Origin: Ciona savignyi
Lineage: Eukaryota; Chordata; Ascidiacea; Phlebobranchia; Cionidae
Direction of reading: 5' to 3'
NCBI GenBank assembly: GCA_000149265.1
Contig: CH002646.1
Span: 434,668 to 498,667, forward strand
DNA: 64,000 nt
The notes beneath the pieces were generated by a model. It made no database searches. It saw only the letters and a list, made by a program, of their open reading frames with translations, and was not told the origin of the DNA. Of this stretch, positions 12,601-27,600 are shown piece by piece. Each line of letters starts with the position of its first letter. Positions within the stretch are counted from its first letter, which is position 1. Position numbers and translations under genes: made by a program.

Positions 12601-15600
12601 TCTTAGTATAGTTAAAGCCATAATATAGTTAAAGCTATTACATAGTTAAAGCCAGGCGTCTTAGCATATGTAAAGCCAGGTGTCTTAGCGTAGTTAAAGC
12701 CAGGTGTCTTAGCATATGTAAAGCCAATCCCCACACAACAACATACGTCGGTCCGACAGTGTGGATGATTCTCTTGAACTTAAGATTTCCAGCCCCAGTG
12801 GTCATCGCCATACCAGGTAATAACCCTCCGTTCTGTGACTTGTATTTTGTCATTTCATCTTGAATTGAGTTTCCTCCTGATATAACAAAAGTCAATTTAT
12901 AATCCTATCTTCATTATTTATGACAACGGTTTTTTAACCACCATTGAAATATTTTTGTTTTTAACTTTGAAAGCCGGATCTTCCTTAGTATTTTTGCTTT
13001 TTCAAAGCTCTAACATGGTGTACGGCTAATTAGCTTGGTGGGTTAGTGCATTGCCTTTCAGCCGAAGAGTTGCGAGTTCGAAACTGGTCTGTAGCTTCTC
13101 GGTTTTGTCCTTCGGCAAGACACTTTTCATTATTTTTCTCAATAAACATCTGAATCATACACAACACACTTAAAACGCTATAATAACCCGACGGTGGGTG
13201 CTAAGTAATCTGACCTCAATTATAAGCATGAGGATTTTACAGGCTTAGTAAATTGTTTTATCTTTCTTTCTCCTTACCTTTCTTCCAAATGCTGCCAGAT
13301 ATTCCAGCATTTCTTAACTCAAGCTCTTCATTTGATGCGTTGACTATGGCATCACAATCCACCATTGTGATATCACCTCTGAGCACTTTAACCACCACAT
13401 TAGAGCCTTGAAGTTGGAAAGCTTGTATGGTCCTTAACTGGAATAGATGGTTTGTGGTAATACAAAAGGAAATTATATCCATGTTTATCCTATAAAAGCA
13501 CAATGGTCGTTATTATACAGAGAATCGTTAGACTTACTCTTGTTTACATAACGGAGCATTTTAAACTGTGTAACTCAGATTACCTTGCGCCCACTGTCTG
13601 GTTACCAAAGCTATTGCAGTGCATTCTGTATGATTAAGATCTTTAATTTTGGTAGAAACCATAAAACCCACTGGGTTCAGGCATTATTTATTAGGTGCCT
13701 TGGCCAAAAAAGGTATTATCAACCAGAATTTTTATGATTTTTCCAAAAAGGTATCATTAACCAGGCTTCATCCATAATTATCCAGGAACGATACAATACC
13801 GCGGTCGAGGGTTTACTCCCGGTCCCGACATCTTGTTGTTTTTGGCCCCACACCGGTAGCGTGCACGAATCGATCCTAATCACGCATTTGTTTTCCTTCT
13901 CGGTTAAAGTGAGGAACGTTGTACTTTTCCCAGCGTCACGAAAATACGCCGGAATCCCGATATCTGATATCTCATGCTTTTCGATTTTAATTGTTTTGCT
14001 TATTTCCGTAAGCCACGCTACAGCTGAAATAAGAATAAAAACAGTAGTTGATCATTTTGGATGATTTCTTAAAATAAATCTTTTCCAGTTGTGTGTGGTC
14101 ATTGGCAAGAAATGTGAGTTCATTACTTCTACTAGTAGAAACTGGACACATAACGGTTAAAAAAGGTAAATTGAGTAAAAATAGGTTTAAACTATTCTGA
14201 TGCATAAAATCCAGCAAAACATAGTTTTAAAAGATTCTGACTCACCTCGTTTTACTTGTGGAGCCTTTCCCTCAATTTCAATGCCTCCGGCGATACGGAT
14301 TTGCCACTTGACATGGGACATGGCATCCGCGTTACGCGATTTCTCCAGGCATTCCTTAAAGTATTCCTTGACAAACTTCGCGTGCATGTACTCCAATTTG
14401 ACAAGCTCCACCCCAGATGCATTTTCTCGGATAAAAGCCCTGATGTTTTTACATGCAGAAGGTATGGGGTTCGACAGCCCGACGATTATTATTTCACTCC
14501 CTTGTTTCTGTGAGGAATTTAATATTTTATGCCGCTTATGGTAGGATAGGATATTCAAGGGGCGTTAATGTCATGAGGACAGAGGCTCGTTTGTTACCTG
14601 TTTTATACTCAGTTTTATATATATTTTATACACCTTTCTACACCTTTTATACACTTTTAACACCACATTTTTATACAATTTTAATACACTGTTTTATGCA
14701 TTTTGTTTGTTTCCCTTATTATTTTCACGTAGTTCAAAGCCTTTGTACCTTTTAATCATTTAATCGTTTTATCTTGCTTGCTTATTTTAACACGCACGAT
14801 TTTATCTCTTATGGAATTTAAGTAATTACCGTTCGGTGCTGTGCTAATAGACGTGCTCGTGATGTCGACGAATTTGAGGAAAATTCTCTTTTGGCTGGCA
14901 AACTGTGCAGACTTCTTTTTAATAGCTGATCATTTTATTAGTCGTATATGTGTTTTGTAAGTAGTAGTATTTTTATAAAGCGAAAACGTTGCAAGCTCTT
15001 GTAATTGGTCCAACGGTAGGCCATTAAGACAGCGTCCTGAGAAACCCTAGAAATCCCCGATTACCCCCCATTCCACTGCGTTTTTTTAATCATTTACCAA
15101 TTTTATGTTGTCTAAGCATTGTAAGCTTGTGTTTAAGGCGCTTGTGCAGTTTCTACTTATTCTTAAGAGAAATACTATCACTCTACAGGCTACTAAAGCA
15201 TTCTATTAAGCAACATTGCATGAATATTTTTAATCCAGTTATTAGTGTATTCTCCGCCCCGTTGGTCTAACGGTTAAGTGCGTCACCTTTCCATCGAAAG
15301 GTTGAAGGTGCGAAACTGGTCGTTAGCTAGTCGGTTGTGTCCTTGGGAAAGGCACTTTATGGACATTGCCTGAACCCAGCGGATTAATGGGTTCTACCAA
15401 ATTGAAGGAACGTGTCGATCATACACAACACACTGCAAAAGCTCCGGTAACCCGACGATGGGCGCGAGGTGATCTGACGATTGCCCGTATGTTAACCCCC
15501 TTGGTTTTCCCATTCATGGTGATAAAGATGAATATCCTATCCTATTCTATTCTGTTTTGTGTCAGAAGGTTTTGCTGTATTACATTTAAAATTTATAGTG

Positions 15601-18600
15601 TTAACCAAGTTGTTAAGTAATCTTGATCGTTATTAAATGCTAATCCATGTATTCTATTTGAATAATAAACGATAACACTTGTATAAACAACTGATATCCT
15701 TGACCTTGTAATTGACTACAAGGGATTGATATTCTTGTCTTGTAGATAGGTAAGTGCAAGGGCATAATGGGATAGTTAGACCAACTCAGATTTGCCATGG
15801 CCACAATCTATTTCTAAAGCAATAAATATATAAAATTTTTATTTATGTTTTATCTTTATGGATAAGAAAATGTCAGAAAATTATGACATAAAAATATCTT
15901 AAATTAATCTCACGTTTATGATGACCCGCATACTCTTAGTCGAGGTTAGACTTTGAACCAATCTTTTCCATCCTCCTAACTGCGATATACGATCGATATC
16001 TTTGCACGGTATCCTTTCAAGGGTCACAAGTTTTAATAACTCTGTGGTGGCATTGGTGAAATCTTTTTTCTCCAAGAACATAACTATTATCTCATCATTC
16101 GAATTTACTTGGATGGATGCTGTTAAAAGGGTTAGGTCGGTTCATAAAGGATAGTGTAATGACATTAAGTTTGTTATTTATTATGGCATACAACAAAAAC
16201 GCGACAAGAGTGCCCTATATTAGTCAAATGATTGTTGGATTAGTTGCTAGCTAGGCAATTTTGTTTTTGTGCGAGGACTGAGCCTAATAAATGCCTTGAA
16301 TTAAAACAGTCTACATCATGTATAGCACACTGAAATAGCTCCCATAATATAACATGTGAATGACATAATATGGAGATGTTTAAACACATACCAATAAATA
16401 AAAAATAATAAACACCTTTAACATTACGCTGTGTGAATTCTTTCTGAATGATGTTTCTGAGTCTAACATAGGATTGTTGCATCTTTCCAGAGTCACATTC
16501 GTTCAGACTTTGAGCGATAAACTCAACTGTTCTGTCATCTAACCCAGAAAGTTTTGTGCTCTCTAAATTCTGTTAAATTGTAATTTAGTTAGTTTTATTT
16601 TTCGGTCCTTTATTACATTAAACAAAAAAGGCACAGTTATTTAAAAATAGAAGGCAAAATACATCAGAAAAACTAGATTATTGTTCAAACAAATCAGTAA
16701 ATACCCATAGTTTAGCAGGAAAATGATGACGAGGCCATTAACCTTACATTAAACATAATAGTATGATCACCTCTATTCTTGGATTGTGCAACTACGGTTG
16801 TTATAAGATACAAGTATAGCCTGTATAATTGCTATCCTATTCAGTAGGTTTCAATACAATGAATTAAAGCAATGTATAAATACCACCCAGATTTTAAAAT
16901 GAAGAAAGTAATGATTATATTCTTAAAGGCTGAACATAGTTGGTTGATCCCACCGAAAGCTTAAATTGGATGAGCATAGTCCAACCGGTTAACTTGAAAA
17001 GTTAATGCGGACGCATTTCAGTCGTAGGGTTGCAGATACGAAACTGGTCGCTACCAAGTCGATTGTGTCTTTGTATAAGCATCTATCCTATTTGAATAAG
17101 TTAGGCACCCATAATATGTCAATCAAACCTAACTTACCGTAACTAAGGTCAATATTTCATTCCTTACATCATCCACATCCATTTTATTTCCTTTTAGGTG
17201 TAAGCGGTTGTGTTGCCAAAATATTTCAACTCTACGTCGGTACTTATCTTCAAGGTACGCTATTATTTTACAGTCGACAAAAGCTCTGGAAATTTTACAA
17301 TGTAAAGGTTTGGAAAAGTTAATAAAACACTCAGGAAATGTAATCATACATGCACTGACATTGATAAACTTTATCAATAAGTGCCTTATTATTCTGAACT
17401 ATCTTTTGAATTTTCACACAAATCAACATTGATAAGCACACCACCTGTCCATCTGTGCCACATTTTCCCGGCTCGTTGGTCTAGCGGTTAAGTGCGTCGC
17501 CTTTCAATCGAAAGGTTGCAGGTGCGAAACTGGTCGCTAGCTAGTCGGTTGTGTCCTTGGGCAAGGCACTTTACAGACATTGCCTGAACCCAGCAGATTT
17601 ATGGGTTCTACCAAATTGAAGGAACGTGTCTATCATATACAACACACTGCAATAGCTCCGGTAACCCGACGATGGGCGCTAGGTGATGTGACGATTGCCT
17701 GTATGTTAACCCCCTTGGTGTTCCTATTCACGGGGATAAACATGAATATCCTATCCTATCCTATTTTTAAACTCCCAATCATACACATTTCCACACCAAT
17801 CAACCTTGATAAGCACACCACCTGTCTATCTGTGCCACATTTCCAAACTCCCAATCAAACATATTTTCAGACAACCCCAATACCAGTACCAACCTAAACT
17901 TAAGCTCTTGTAATGGAACAGATTCTTCAACAGATTTCGATCTTAATTTGAAAAATTCCTGAGCAATATACAGTTCATCTTCCAGTCCAGTTATATCAAC
18001 ACAGCCAGATTTCCATCTGCCAACATATGGTTACTTCGCTAATTATTTCACCTGACAGTGATTAGAAACAAAATTATTTGAGTTTAGCTTAGGTTAATGG
18101 CAGTAGGTATATATAGGATAGGATAAGATTTTTTTTGCCCATGTGTTAACCTCCTTGGTTTTCCCATTCACAGGGATAAACATGAATATCCTATTCTATC
18201 CTAAAAACCTTTTTTTTAAAACCAACATTTTATGACTAAACCAGAGAGAAAACAAACCACATCTTTACCTGACCAAAACATCAACTTGATCATCCACAGT
18301 AATAACATGAGTATTCCCGTCTTCCCATGAGTTTGAGAAACGGATTCCTTTCAAGATTTTGCTGTCTACGCGTGTGGTACGCGTTGTAATGGTTTTAAGA
18401 AAGTTGCCGAATCGTCTTCCGCATTCCGACTCGAATTTTGATTGCTCGGCGTATTTCTCGTTGGGATTCTGGAAAGTGTGGGTTGATTTGTTTGAATGTG
18501 CATGGTTAAGACTATGGAAATGTGGTACGGATGGACATGTGGTGTGCTTATCAAGGTTGATTTGTGTGAAAATGTGTATGGTAATCATTTTTGAAATGTG

Positions 18601-21600
18601 GCATAGATGGACAGGTGGTGTGCTTATCAAGGTTGATTTGTGTGAAAATGTGTATGGTAATAATTTTTGAAATTTGGCATAGATGGACAGGTGGTGTGCT
18701 TATTAAGGTTGATTTGTGTGAAAATGTGTATGGTAATAATTTTTGAAATGTGGCATAGATGGACAGGTGGTGTGCTTATCAAGGTTGATTTGTGTGAAAA
18801 TGTGCATGGTTATAATTTTTGAAATGTGGCATAGATGGACAGGTGGTGTGCTTATCAAGGTTGATTTGTGTGAAAATGTGCATGGTAATAATTTTTGAAA
18901 TGTGGCATAGATGGACAGGTGGTGTGCTTATCAAGGTTGATTTGTGTGAAAATGTGTATGGTAATAATTTTTGAAATGTGGCATAGATGGACAGGTGGTG
19001 TGCTTATCAAGGTTGATTTGTGTGAAAATGTGTATGGTAATAATTTTTATAATGTGGCATAGATGGACAGGTGGTGTGCTTATCAAGGTTGATTTGTGTG
19101 AAAATGTGTATGGTAATAAGGTTTGAAATGTGGCATAGATAGAAAGGTGGTGTGCTTAGCTTAAGATTAATTTAACAGGAAATCAACAAGATCAGGGCTT
19201 TCAAAATATTGAAAATATGCTGGAAATTATATAAAAAGACAAATACCTGTAAAGGCTGTACCATAACAGAAACAACAGAATTTGCGTCTCTAGGTGCAGT
19301 TATCCTAACATGAGCTACATCATTATACATCTTCTCGAATTGAGCTTTAATCTTAAAAGACTTTCTGATCAATTCCACCTTTTCCAAATGCTCTTTTTTC
19401 ACGATGATTTTGTAGGATATGACGGATCTACCTTGGACAGCAGGTTCTGTGAAATTAAAAGGTGCTGAAATCACACCACACTTATTTAGAGGTATTGGCT
19501 ATTGCTTAGAAGGGTGCTTGTTCGAAACCAGCTGCTAGTCAGTCAAATTGGAAAGTAAATCAAGGCTGGATCTTTACACAAATGTACACCAGTGGAAATG
19601 TGTTCGTTTACACACACTGTAATGAAATAAACAACTATTTTTCAGCTTACAAGCATGTGTGTCTGCAAAAGCTCCGATAACTCAACAGTGAGCACAATCA
19701 GAAGTTTGCCCATGTGAAAAATCTCACAGGTTTTCCCATTACCTAAAATAAAACATGAATATCCTACCCTACACTATTATGACAGATAAGAATCCAAAAA
19801 TCTCTTTTTGACAGATAAGAATCTTAAAAACATTTTTCCACTTATAGAATAGGTATGAATAGTATATGCTAAATTAAAATACTTGTATTCGATGCGTTTG
19901 GTGCTTTTCGAGCACGATTATTACGCCTCCCAGTAGAGGAAGTCTGTTTTTCCTTAAGACCCGGGTAATGCAATGCTACATTGATGGTTTTGCCACTTAA
20001 TTGTGGAGAGTCTGCTTCACATTTCGCCACCACCCGTTCTGCAACTGTTTGTGTGCTTTGATTAGTGCTAGTTATATAATCTTTCTATGGAAGTGCAAGG
20101 TTTAAATTTCGGAATCCACTCTAGGTGGATCTTTGAATTACATTTAGGATAGACTCCTGGTCCATGGATTTTTGGATCACACTTAAAATAGACTCGGGGT
20201 TCTTAGATCTTTGGATCACTCTTACAATAAATTCGGGCTCCATTAATCTTTAGACCACCCTTATATTAGACTCTGGGTACACAGATCTTTGGATCCTTAG
20301 GAAAGACTCTGGGTGAATGGATCTCTGGATCACCCTTATGATAGACTATGGGTCCATGGATCTCTAGATCACCCTTAGAATAGACTCTGGGTTCATAGAT
20401 CTCTGGATCACCCTTTTAATAGACTATGGGTTCATGGATCTCTGGATCATCCTTAGGATAGACTCTGGGTTCATGGATCTCTGGATCATCTTAGGATGGA
20501 CTATTGGTAAATAGATCCCTGGATTCCCCTTATAATGGTCTATGGTCCGGCCCGATGGTCTAGCGGTTAAGTGCGTCGCCTTTCAATCGAAAGGTTGCAG
20601 GTGCGAAACTGGTCGCTAGCTAGTCGGTTGTGTCCTTGGGCAAGGCACTTTACGGACATTGCCTGAACCCAGCGGATTAATGGGTTCTACCAAATTGAAG
20701 GAACGTGTCTATCACATACAACACACTGCAATAACTCCGGTAACCCGACGATGGGCGCGAGGTTATCTGACGATTGCCCGTGTGATAACCCCTGGGGTTT
20801 TCCCATTCACGGGGATAAACATGAATATCCTATCCTATCCTATCCTATGGTCCATAGGTATATGCATAATCCTATAAGGTTTGGCGGCCGTGTCCGCTAT
20901 ATTTATTAAATTATATCCTTTTTTTTCTATGACGTGTTTTAATGACTGTTAGTTTTGCCGTCTTTTCCTATTCCCATGCCGTTATTTTATTTGCTTGCCA
21001 TTTTTAAATACTGGGGCAAAAAATGAATAAACTAATAAACTAAACTATAAAATATTCACAACCACACCTTGATAGTCAGCAAAATAAACAAGGACATGCT
21101 CATCAGATCTGTGCAATAGTGTCACAGGCCCACCATCTGTACGCTTTTTACTTTGAAAGAAAAGTTTGATTGTGTCGTCTTTAACATCCTTCCCAATGTT
21201 TGTCACTCTGACGCAATCACTTCTGCACACAACTTTCGTCTGGAATATTTATATATTTAAAATGATATAAATTTATATCGAATAATTCCAAATTTTTTAT
21301 TTGTAATTAATTGTAATTTTGCTTAGGTTTGGCGGCTGCTTCTGTAATATTTATTATTATTTTACTTCAGTTTTTTTGATGACATGTTTCAACAACTGTT
21401 TGTTTTGTTGGCTTTTGCTGGCTGTGTTTCATAATATGTTCTTTGTTTATTTGTTGATAATATAGAAAGTGAATAAACTCAAAGTTCGGATAGTTGGATT
21501 TCCTGCCCAATATGAAATTGCTCCTGGGTCATTAATTTGGTTTTAGGACTATCCATGAGTGCACAGTGATACATATTCAATATATTGTAAAAGTAAGGAC

Positions 21601-24600
21601 TTCTTTTAAATGCATTAGATACCACTGGGTTTAAGGGGTTGTTAGGTAGAAATTAGGATGAGGTAGGATATTCTAGTTAATCATTGTAAATGGAAAAATG
21701 CAACTTACATTAGCACACAGTTAATTGTCAGATTACCTAACACCCACTATCAGGTTACTGGAGCCATTGCAGTGTGATGTTTATGATTGGGATGGTTTTT
21801 TAATTTTGGTAAAGTAATTTATTCATTAGATCAAGGCAATGTCTACGAACTGCCTTGCCCACATTCAAATCCAACAAACTAGTGATAATTTCAAATCTGC
21901 AAACCTTTGGCTAAAAAAGCCATGCATTAACCCACCAAGCTACTCAATCAGAAAAATGCACCTCATACCCACAGCCAAGTTGCCAGAACTATAACAGTGT
22001 GTGAACAATTAAATATAACTTTCAATTTGGATGACTCATTAGATACCACTGGATTGTAGCAATGTTAGGTGGCTTGCTCAGGTGCACAGCAATACACCTT
22101 ATGCCCACAGTCGAGTTGCTGGAACTATAACAGTGTGCAAACAATTAGATATAACTTTCAATTTGGACGACTCATTAGATACCACTGGGTTGAAGCAATG
22201 TAAGTTGGCTTGCTCAGGTGCACAGTAATACACCTCTTGCCCACCCATCACGAATATAAAGTATAGTGCTTCTTTGATTACATTGAATTACAAGTGACAT
22301 GTCATGCTTTTTTGGAGATATTACGCTTAATTTATATCGAACCTTTAGAACGCAATCTTCCAGCTTCTTTTGTTCAATGCCTTTCATAATGGCCCTTATA
22401 TCTGAAATTGGGAAGAGGTAATGTACATGAGAAAGGCATCGCACTAAACCACCAGACTAACTGGTCCGAAAAATATTTTCGGATCAATTTATATTTAACA
22501 GGGAAACAGGAGTTGTGTTAGCACATGCAAGGCAAAGGAAGGCCTGTGAGTGCTTGCAGGGAAAAAAATAAGCTGGTTTCAATCCTGCCACCCTCCGGTT
22601 AAAAGCTTCTGGAAAAATATTAGTCCCTTACCTTCTCCATTGTCATAAATCACCATGAATTTTCCCACTGATATTTTTTCAACATCACCAGGCAAAGATT
22701 TGTTAGGACAGCAGTCTTCAATATACATTTCAAGTGTTTCCATACTTGTTTTCGAACTTACCCCCTGTGTTTTATATAAACTTAAGCGAGGTATCATGAT
22801 ACATCAGCTAGTCAATTGTGTCCTTGGGCAAGGCCCTTAACGGACATTGCCTGAACCCAGCGGAATGATGAACTTTAAATTGAAGGAACGTCTAAATCAT
22901 ACACAACACACTGTAATAGCTCCATATTACAAAAAAGTAGATTTCATATTTCAATATTTAATACAACTCCTATTAATAAGATTGACCAAGTACACAAGAA
23001 ATTAGCAATCAGATGGGTTTGAACCCTAAACCTTCCAGCTAAAGGCCTGAAAACTACTGTTCTGCCATATATCTTTTTAAAATGTCAAATTTATATAGTT
23101 GTGTAATTTAAACCAGTAACCAACTATTTAAAAAAAGAAATCTTTCGACTATACATTTATATTGCAGAGACTAAAGATAACAGAATGTACATGATTCCAT
23201 TTTATAAAGATTGCTGTGGTGATTTGAGTGTCCATATACTGGATATACCCTTTTGGATTATAAAATTGATTTAAAGTCAAAACAGTAATATTGGTGCTAA
23301 AGCTAAGACAGATTTACGGGACAAATTATTGTCATTCTGCCAGGCTTGTGGTATAAGGCAAGGAATTTTACCAACGATGCTATATCCACAACTTGTAAAA
23401 CACATTAAAATAGGAGAAGTGACTGTACCCTATATAAGTAGGCTTTACATCTTAAGCTACATACAGTAATACCAACCACATTGGGCATAACCAAGGAATT
23501 GTGCAAACAGAATTAAACAAACAAAGTTAATGATTTACCGATACCACAAAGCGATCCTTGAATTGTGTTGGAAACGGTTTGAAATATGTTTCCAATCGGT
23601 TCCCTTCAAAGCAGAGGTCGTCTTTTTCGCCTACTTTTCGGGCAACTGCGACAAAAATATTCTTTTTTTATTCTTTTTGTGCATTTTTGCTGAATTTCTT
23701 TCAGTTAAGGCACAAATTGTTGAACTATGGTTTAGTAACAGCATGACATATGTGTTGTATTGCTATGCGTCCTGAAGAGTCTACATGTTCGACTGTTAAG
23801 CTCGGTGGGTTAGTGCTTCACTTTCAGCCAAAGGGTTGATTAAAACTGGTTACTTGCTAGTCAGCTGTGTCCTTGGGCAAGGCACTTAGCAGACATTGCC
23901 TGAACCTAATGGAGTTGTGGGTGCTACAAAATTAAAGGAATGTCTGAATTATACGCAGCAGCTCCGATAACCCAACGGTGCGAAGGCAATTACACGGGAA
24001 TAAACATAAATATTCTATATGATAAATCTATGTATTGGTAGGCACATTTTAGTCTAAGCAATCAGTCTTAGCAGAATCAAAGTTCACAATAGGGTGCTAG
24101 GTGTTTATATATAGACAAGGGTACATTTACCCCAGTCCATATTACAGTGCCTGCAACAAAGTACCAAAACATCCAATACACAAATTGCTATTTTCAGGGC
24201 ATTGTGCAGTTCTGTTGTATTTCTCCAGTTATTAACACAGTGAATGTTTTATACTCCGAGGGTTTGAATAAATTACAAAAAAAACAAACCATCTGGTGTT
24301 TGCATTTTATCCAAAAATTTTGATCAAAAACTTAAAAAAATAGTGTTCAAGACACTACCTAAGTAAAAGCTTATTATTATCGGGAAAATTAATCGACAAA
24401 ATTGACCCCAATTTTTCACCCACCCTGCGCGTCGACAAAAACAACCAAAACCCCGTCCCTCACTTTGCACAACATGTACACCTCACCCCCACTGGAACGC
24501 CGCTCGTTTTCGAAGAAAAGCTGGAGACTCTGGTTGGACGCGCTCTCTGGTACATTTTGTACCAAAACGCATCTGAAAAATCGACAAATGATTTAAAGGG

Positions 24601-27600
24601 GGGGTAATGTTTGTCATTTTTCTGATTGAATAGCTTGGTGGATTAGTGCATTGCCTTTCAGCCGAAGGGGTGCAGAATCGAAACTGGTCGCTAGGTTGTA
24701 TCCTTTGGCAAGGCAGTTTTTGCCTGAACTCAATAAAATGATGTGTTGTACAAAATTGAAAAAGCATCTGAATCATACACAACACACTGAAATAGCTCCG
24801 ATAACCTGGCGGTGGATGCAAGGTGATTTGACGATTACCTGTAAAATAAGCATAAATATCCATCCTTTAAAACCCCTTTCTTTCTAAACTACTCTAATAT
24901 ACATATTGCCCAGGAATACAATAAGCAGCAAGGGTAAGGATTGAACAGAGAACCCATTCAAGGTAAAACAGGATAAAAAATACCTATTAGCGTAGTTACA
25001 GAGCCCCGCTTCAGCGGCTAAAAGATCCTCCCATGTCCTTGCCTTTGCGGATGATACTTGCTCAGATTGCTCCGGAAATTTATTTTTTCTTCTTGGCTCA
25101 CGACGCGCATTAGAGAATTGTGGTCCTTGAAGCTCCTGTCCCTGTGTTTCCGGCACGCCACTGTGTCTCCGGTTGTCTAAGCAAATGATAAGTGTAAATT
25201 TTTATGAAGGTGGAACAAAATTTGATTGTAGAACTTATGAAAAAGAATAATGGGAAATGACCCTAGGTAAACTTATCCTAAACCTAAAAGGGAAACTTAT
25301 CCTAAACCTGAAAGGGAAACTTATCCTAGACCTGACCTCAACATTAATCCCAGAATTTACCTTAACTCTACCTCCAAACACTACAGTAATCCTTATTCCT
25401 CAACCTATATTTAAAAAAAAAAGAAAATATAATAGACTGGACAACTAACGAGAAAAATAGAGGGAAAATGTCAACTAAAACTGTGAGTTGGAAAGTAAAC
25501 CTGACCCAACAATAACCTTCACCCCAGAACTAAACTTTATTCTACCACCAGCCTAAACACTCATCCTATAACCTTAATCTATATTTTAGTTTGCAGTTTC
25601 CCTCATTGCCTACTTCTCTCTCTTCCACCTTTCAGTTATCCCCAATAGATCAATGTAGTATTAGATTAATAGTATTATAAATTATTGCTTCACCTTGTGC
25701 CAATTACTACAACACAAAGTACAACAAACAAAGTTTAAGGGAAAATCTATTAAACATTTATGTCAAGGTAATTAGTCAAAGAAAACACCAAAATCAGCTT
25801 CTATTCAATTGTTTCTTGGACCCACTCTGTGGATGTTTTATCATATGTTTGACTAGTTTGAAAAGGGATTCGTGCAAAACTGATTAAAGCACTGCGTCTT
25901 CTGAAACTTCTGAAAAGTTATAAGGTAAGGTACCATTTGGTGGCCTGGGTTCTAAAATGGTACTACTAAATTAAAGGAACATGTGAATCATACAAAATAC
26001 ACTGAAATTTCTCTGGTAAACCGAATACGTAACACAGTCTGATGATTTTCCCTGTAATAATTACCATTGAGTTTTCCCATTTACTGGGTAAAACATGAAA
26101 CTCTTATCCTATCAAAACCACACTAATCCAACAAGCTTATTGGTGGTAATTAAACGATTTCCAGCAATTTTCCATTAACACGAATAAAACATGAATATAC
26201 CCTATCAAAACGACTAGCTAATCAGTTGGTAATTAATCAAGGCAATTGTTGTAGAATAATAGTTAAACACAAGTGCAGCAATATTCCATGCCAACTGTTG
26301 TAGGATAATAGTTAAACACAAGTGCAGCATTATTCCCATGCTAACTGTTGTAGAATAATAGTTAAACACAAGTGCAGCAACATTCCATGCCAACTGTTCT
26401 AGAATAATAGTTAAACACAAGTGCAGCAATATTTCCATGCTAATAAATAACAGCACCTACCATTTCTCCTTTTAGCATTGTTTCTTGGTTGTTCTCGGTA
26501 TATGACTCCTTGTGGTCTATATTGGTTGTCTTGGGGTGCGTTAAAATTGGTGCGCACATGATCTATCTTCTGCAGTAGCTCTCTTGCTATTAAACGAAAG
26601 GCTAAATTTTTGTTTTCTACTTGGGAAAATGCAGGGATATCACACAGGCAATTGTCATATCAACACTAGCCAACTGTGCATCTATAGAAGCTACTGCAAT
26701 GTGGTATATATTTAAACGTTAAACCATGAAATTACCAGATTTAGGAAATACCGCATTAGTTTATATACCAGATTTATTTCATAGTGATAATCAATACTTT
26801 TGAATACAGAAGTTTTAATCGCTTGAAATGTACCTGAAGGGTAAAAAAACATTTGTATGCTAAACTGATTAAAAAATCATATTGCATATATTTTCATGTA
26901 GGTTTGATAAACAACAATTTGTAATCTTGATTAACTTTTTACAATTACATATCAATTAAATAAACAAAACAAATTTTATTGCACCTTAAGCATTTAATTT
27001 CAAATTGTTAACAATCAAAAATATTATCAAATAAATTCCCATTTAAATTTAGCGTTGATTCTCGTACTGAAAATGAATGATTATCTTATTTATATATAAC
27101 ACAGTGCAATAACTTCGGTAAAACCGCTCTGGTAATCTAATGGTGAGTGCAGGGTTATCTGATGATTTTTAGTGTGTGTGTTTCCATTAACTTGGATAAA
27201 ACATAAATATTTTGTATTATACATGATTGTTCTATTCTATCTAAATCAACTAGTCAGTTGGTACTTAGTCAAGGCTATTTTTGTAGAATAAAAGTTGAAC
27301 AAAAAGTGCAGAAATATTGGATGGAGTTATGTAATACCTTCATCTTTGTCCAATTGAATTCTGATTTTTTCATCCGTATTTACATAGGATCCATGGTTTT
27401 AGTGCTTCCATGGCTGATTTCTATAGTGCAATAAGCAGTAATTCTTTTATTTCTATGATATTGGCCTCCTGTGACACTTTTAAAGTTTTAGTCATTCATA
27501 TTTGATACACAAATCAACATTGATAAGCACACCACCTGTCCATCTGTGCCACATTTCCAAAGTCCCTACCATATACATTTTCACACAAATCAACCTTGAT

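Noticed and set aside
12316-12621. 101-codon repetitive ORF (octapeptide repeats)
   Set aside because: Produced by a 24-bp minisatellite with no stops; no independent start context or domain.
15366-15620. Recurrent ORF beginning MPEPSGLMGSTKLKERV in several places (also 17.6, 20.7 and 58.5 kb)
   Set aside because: Lies within the SINE body; recurs because the SINE is repeated. tRNA-derived SINEs do not encode protein.
24361-24606. Long plus-strand ORF (about 75 codons ending TAA) with protein-like composition
   Set aside because: It is the antisense of RRM exon 24424-24572, which has matching splice phases and RRM motifs; no plus-strand splice or domain support.
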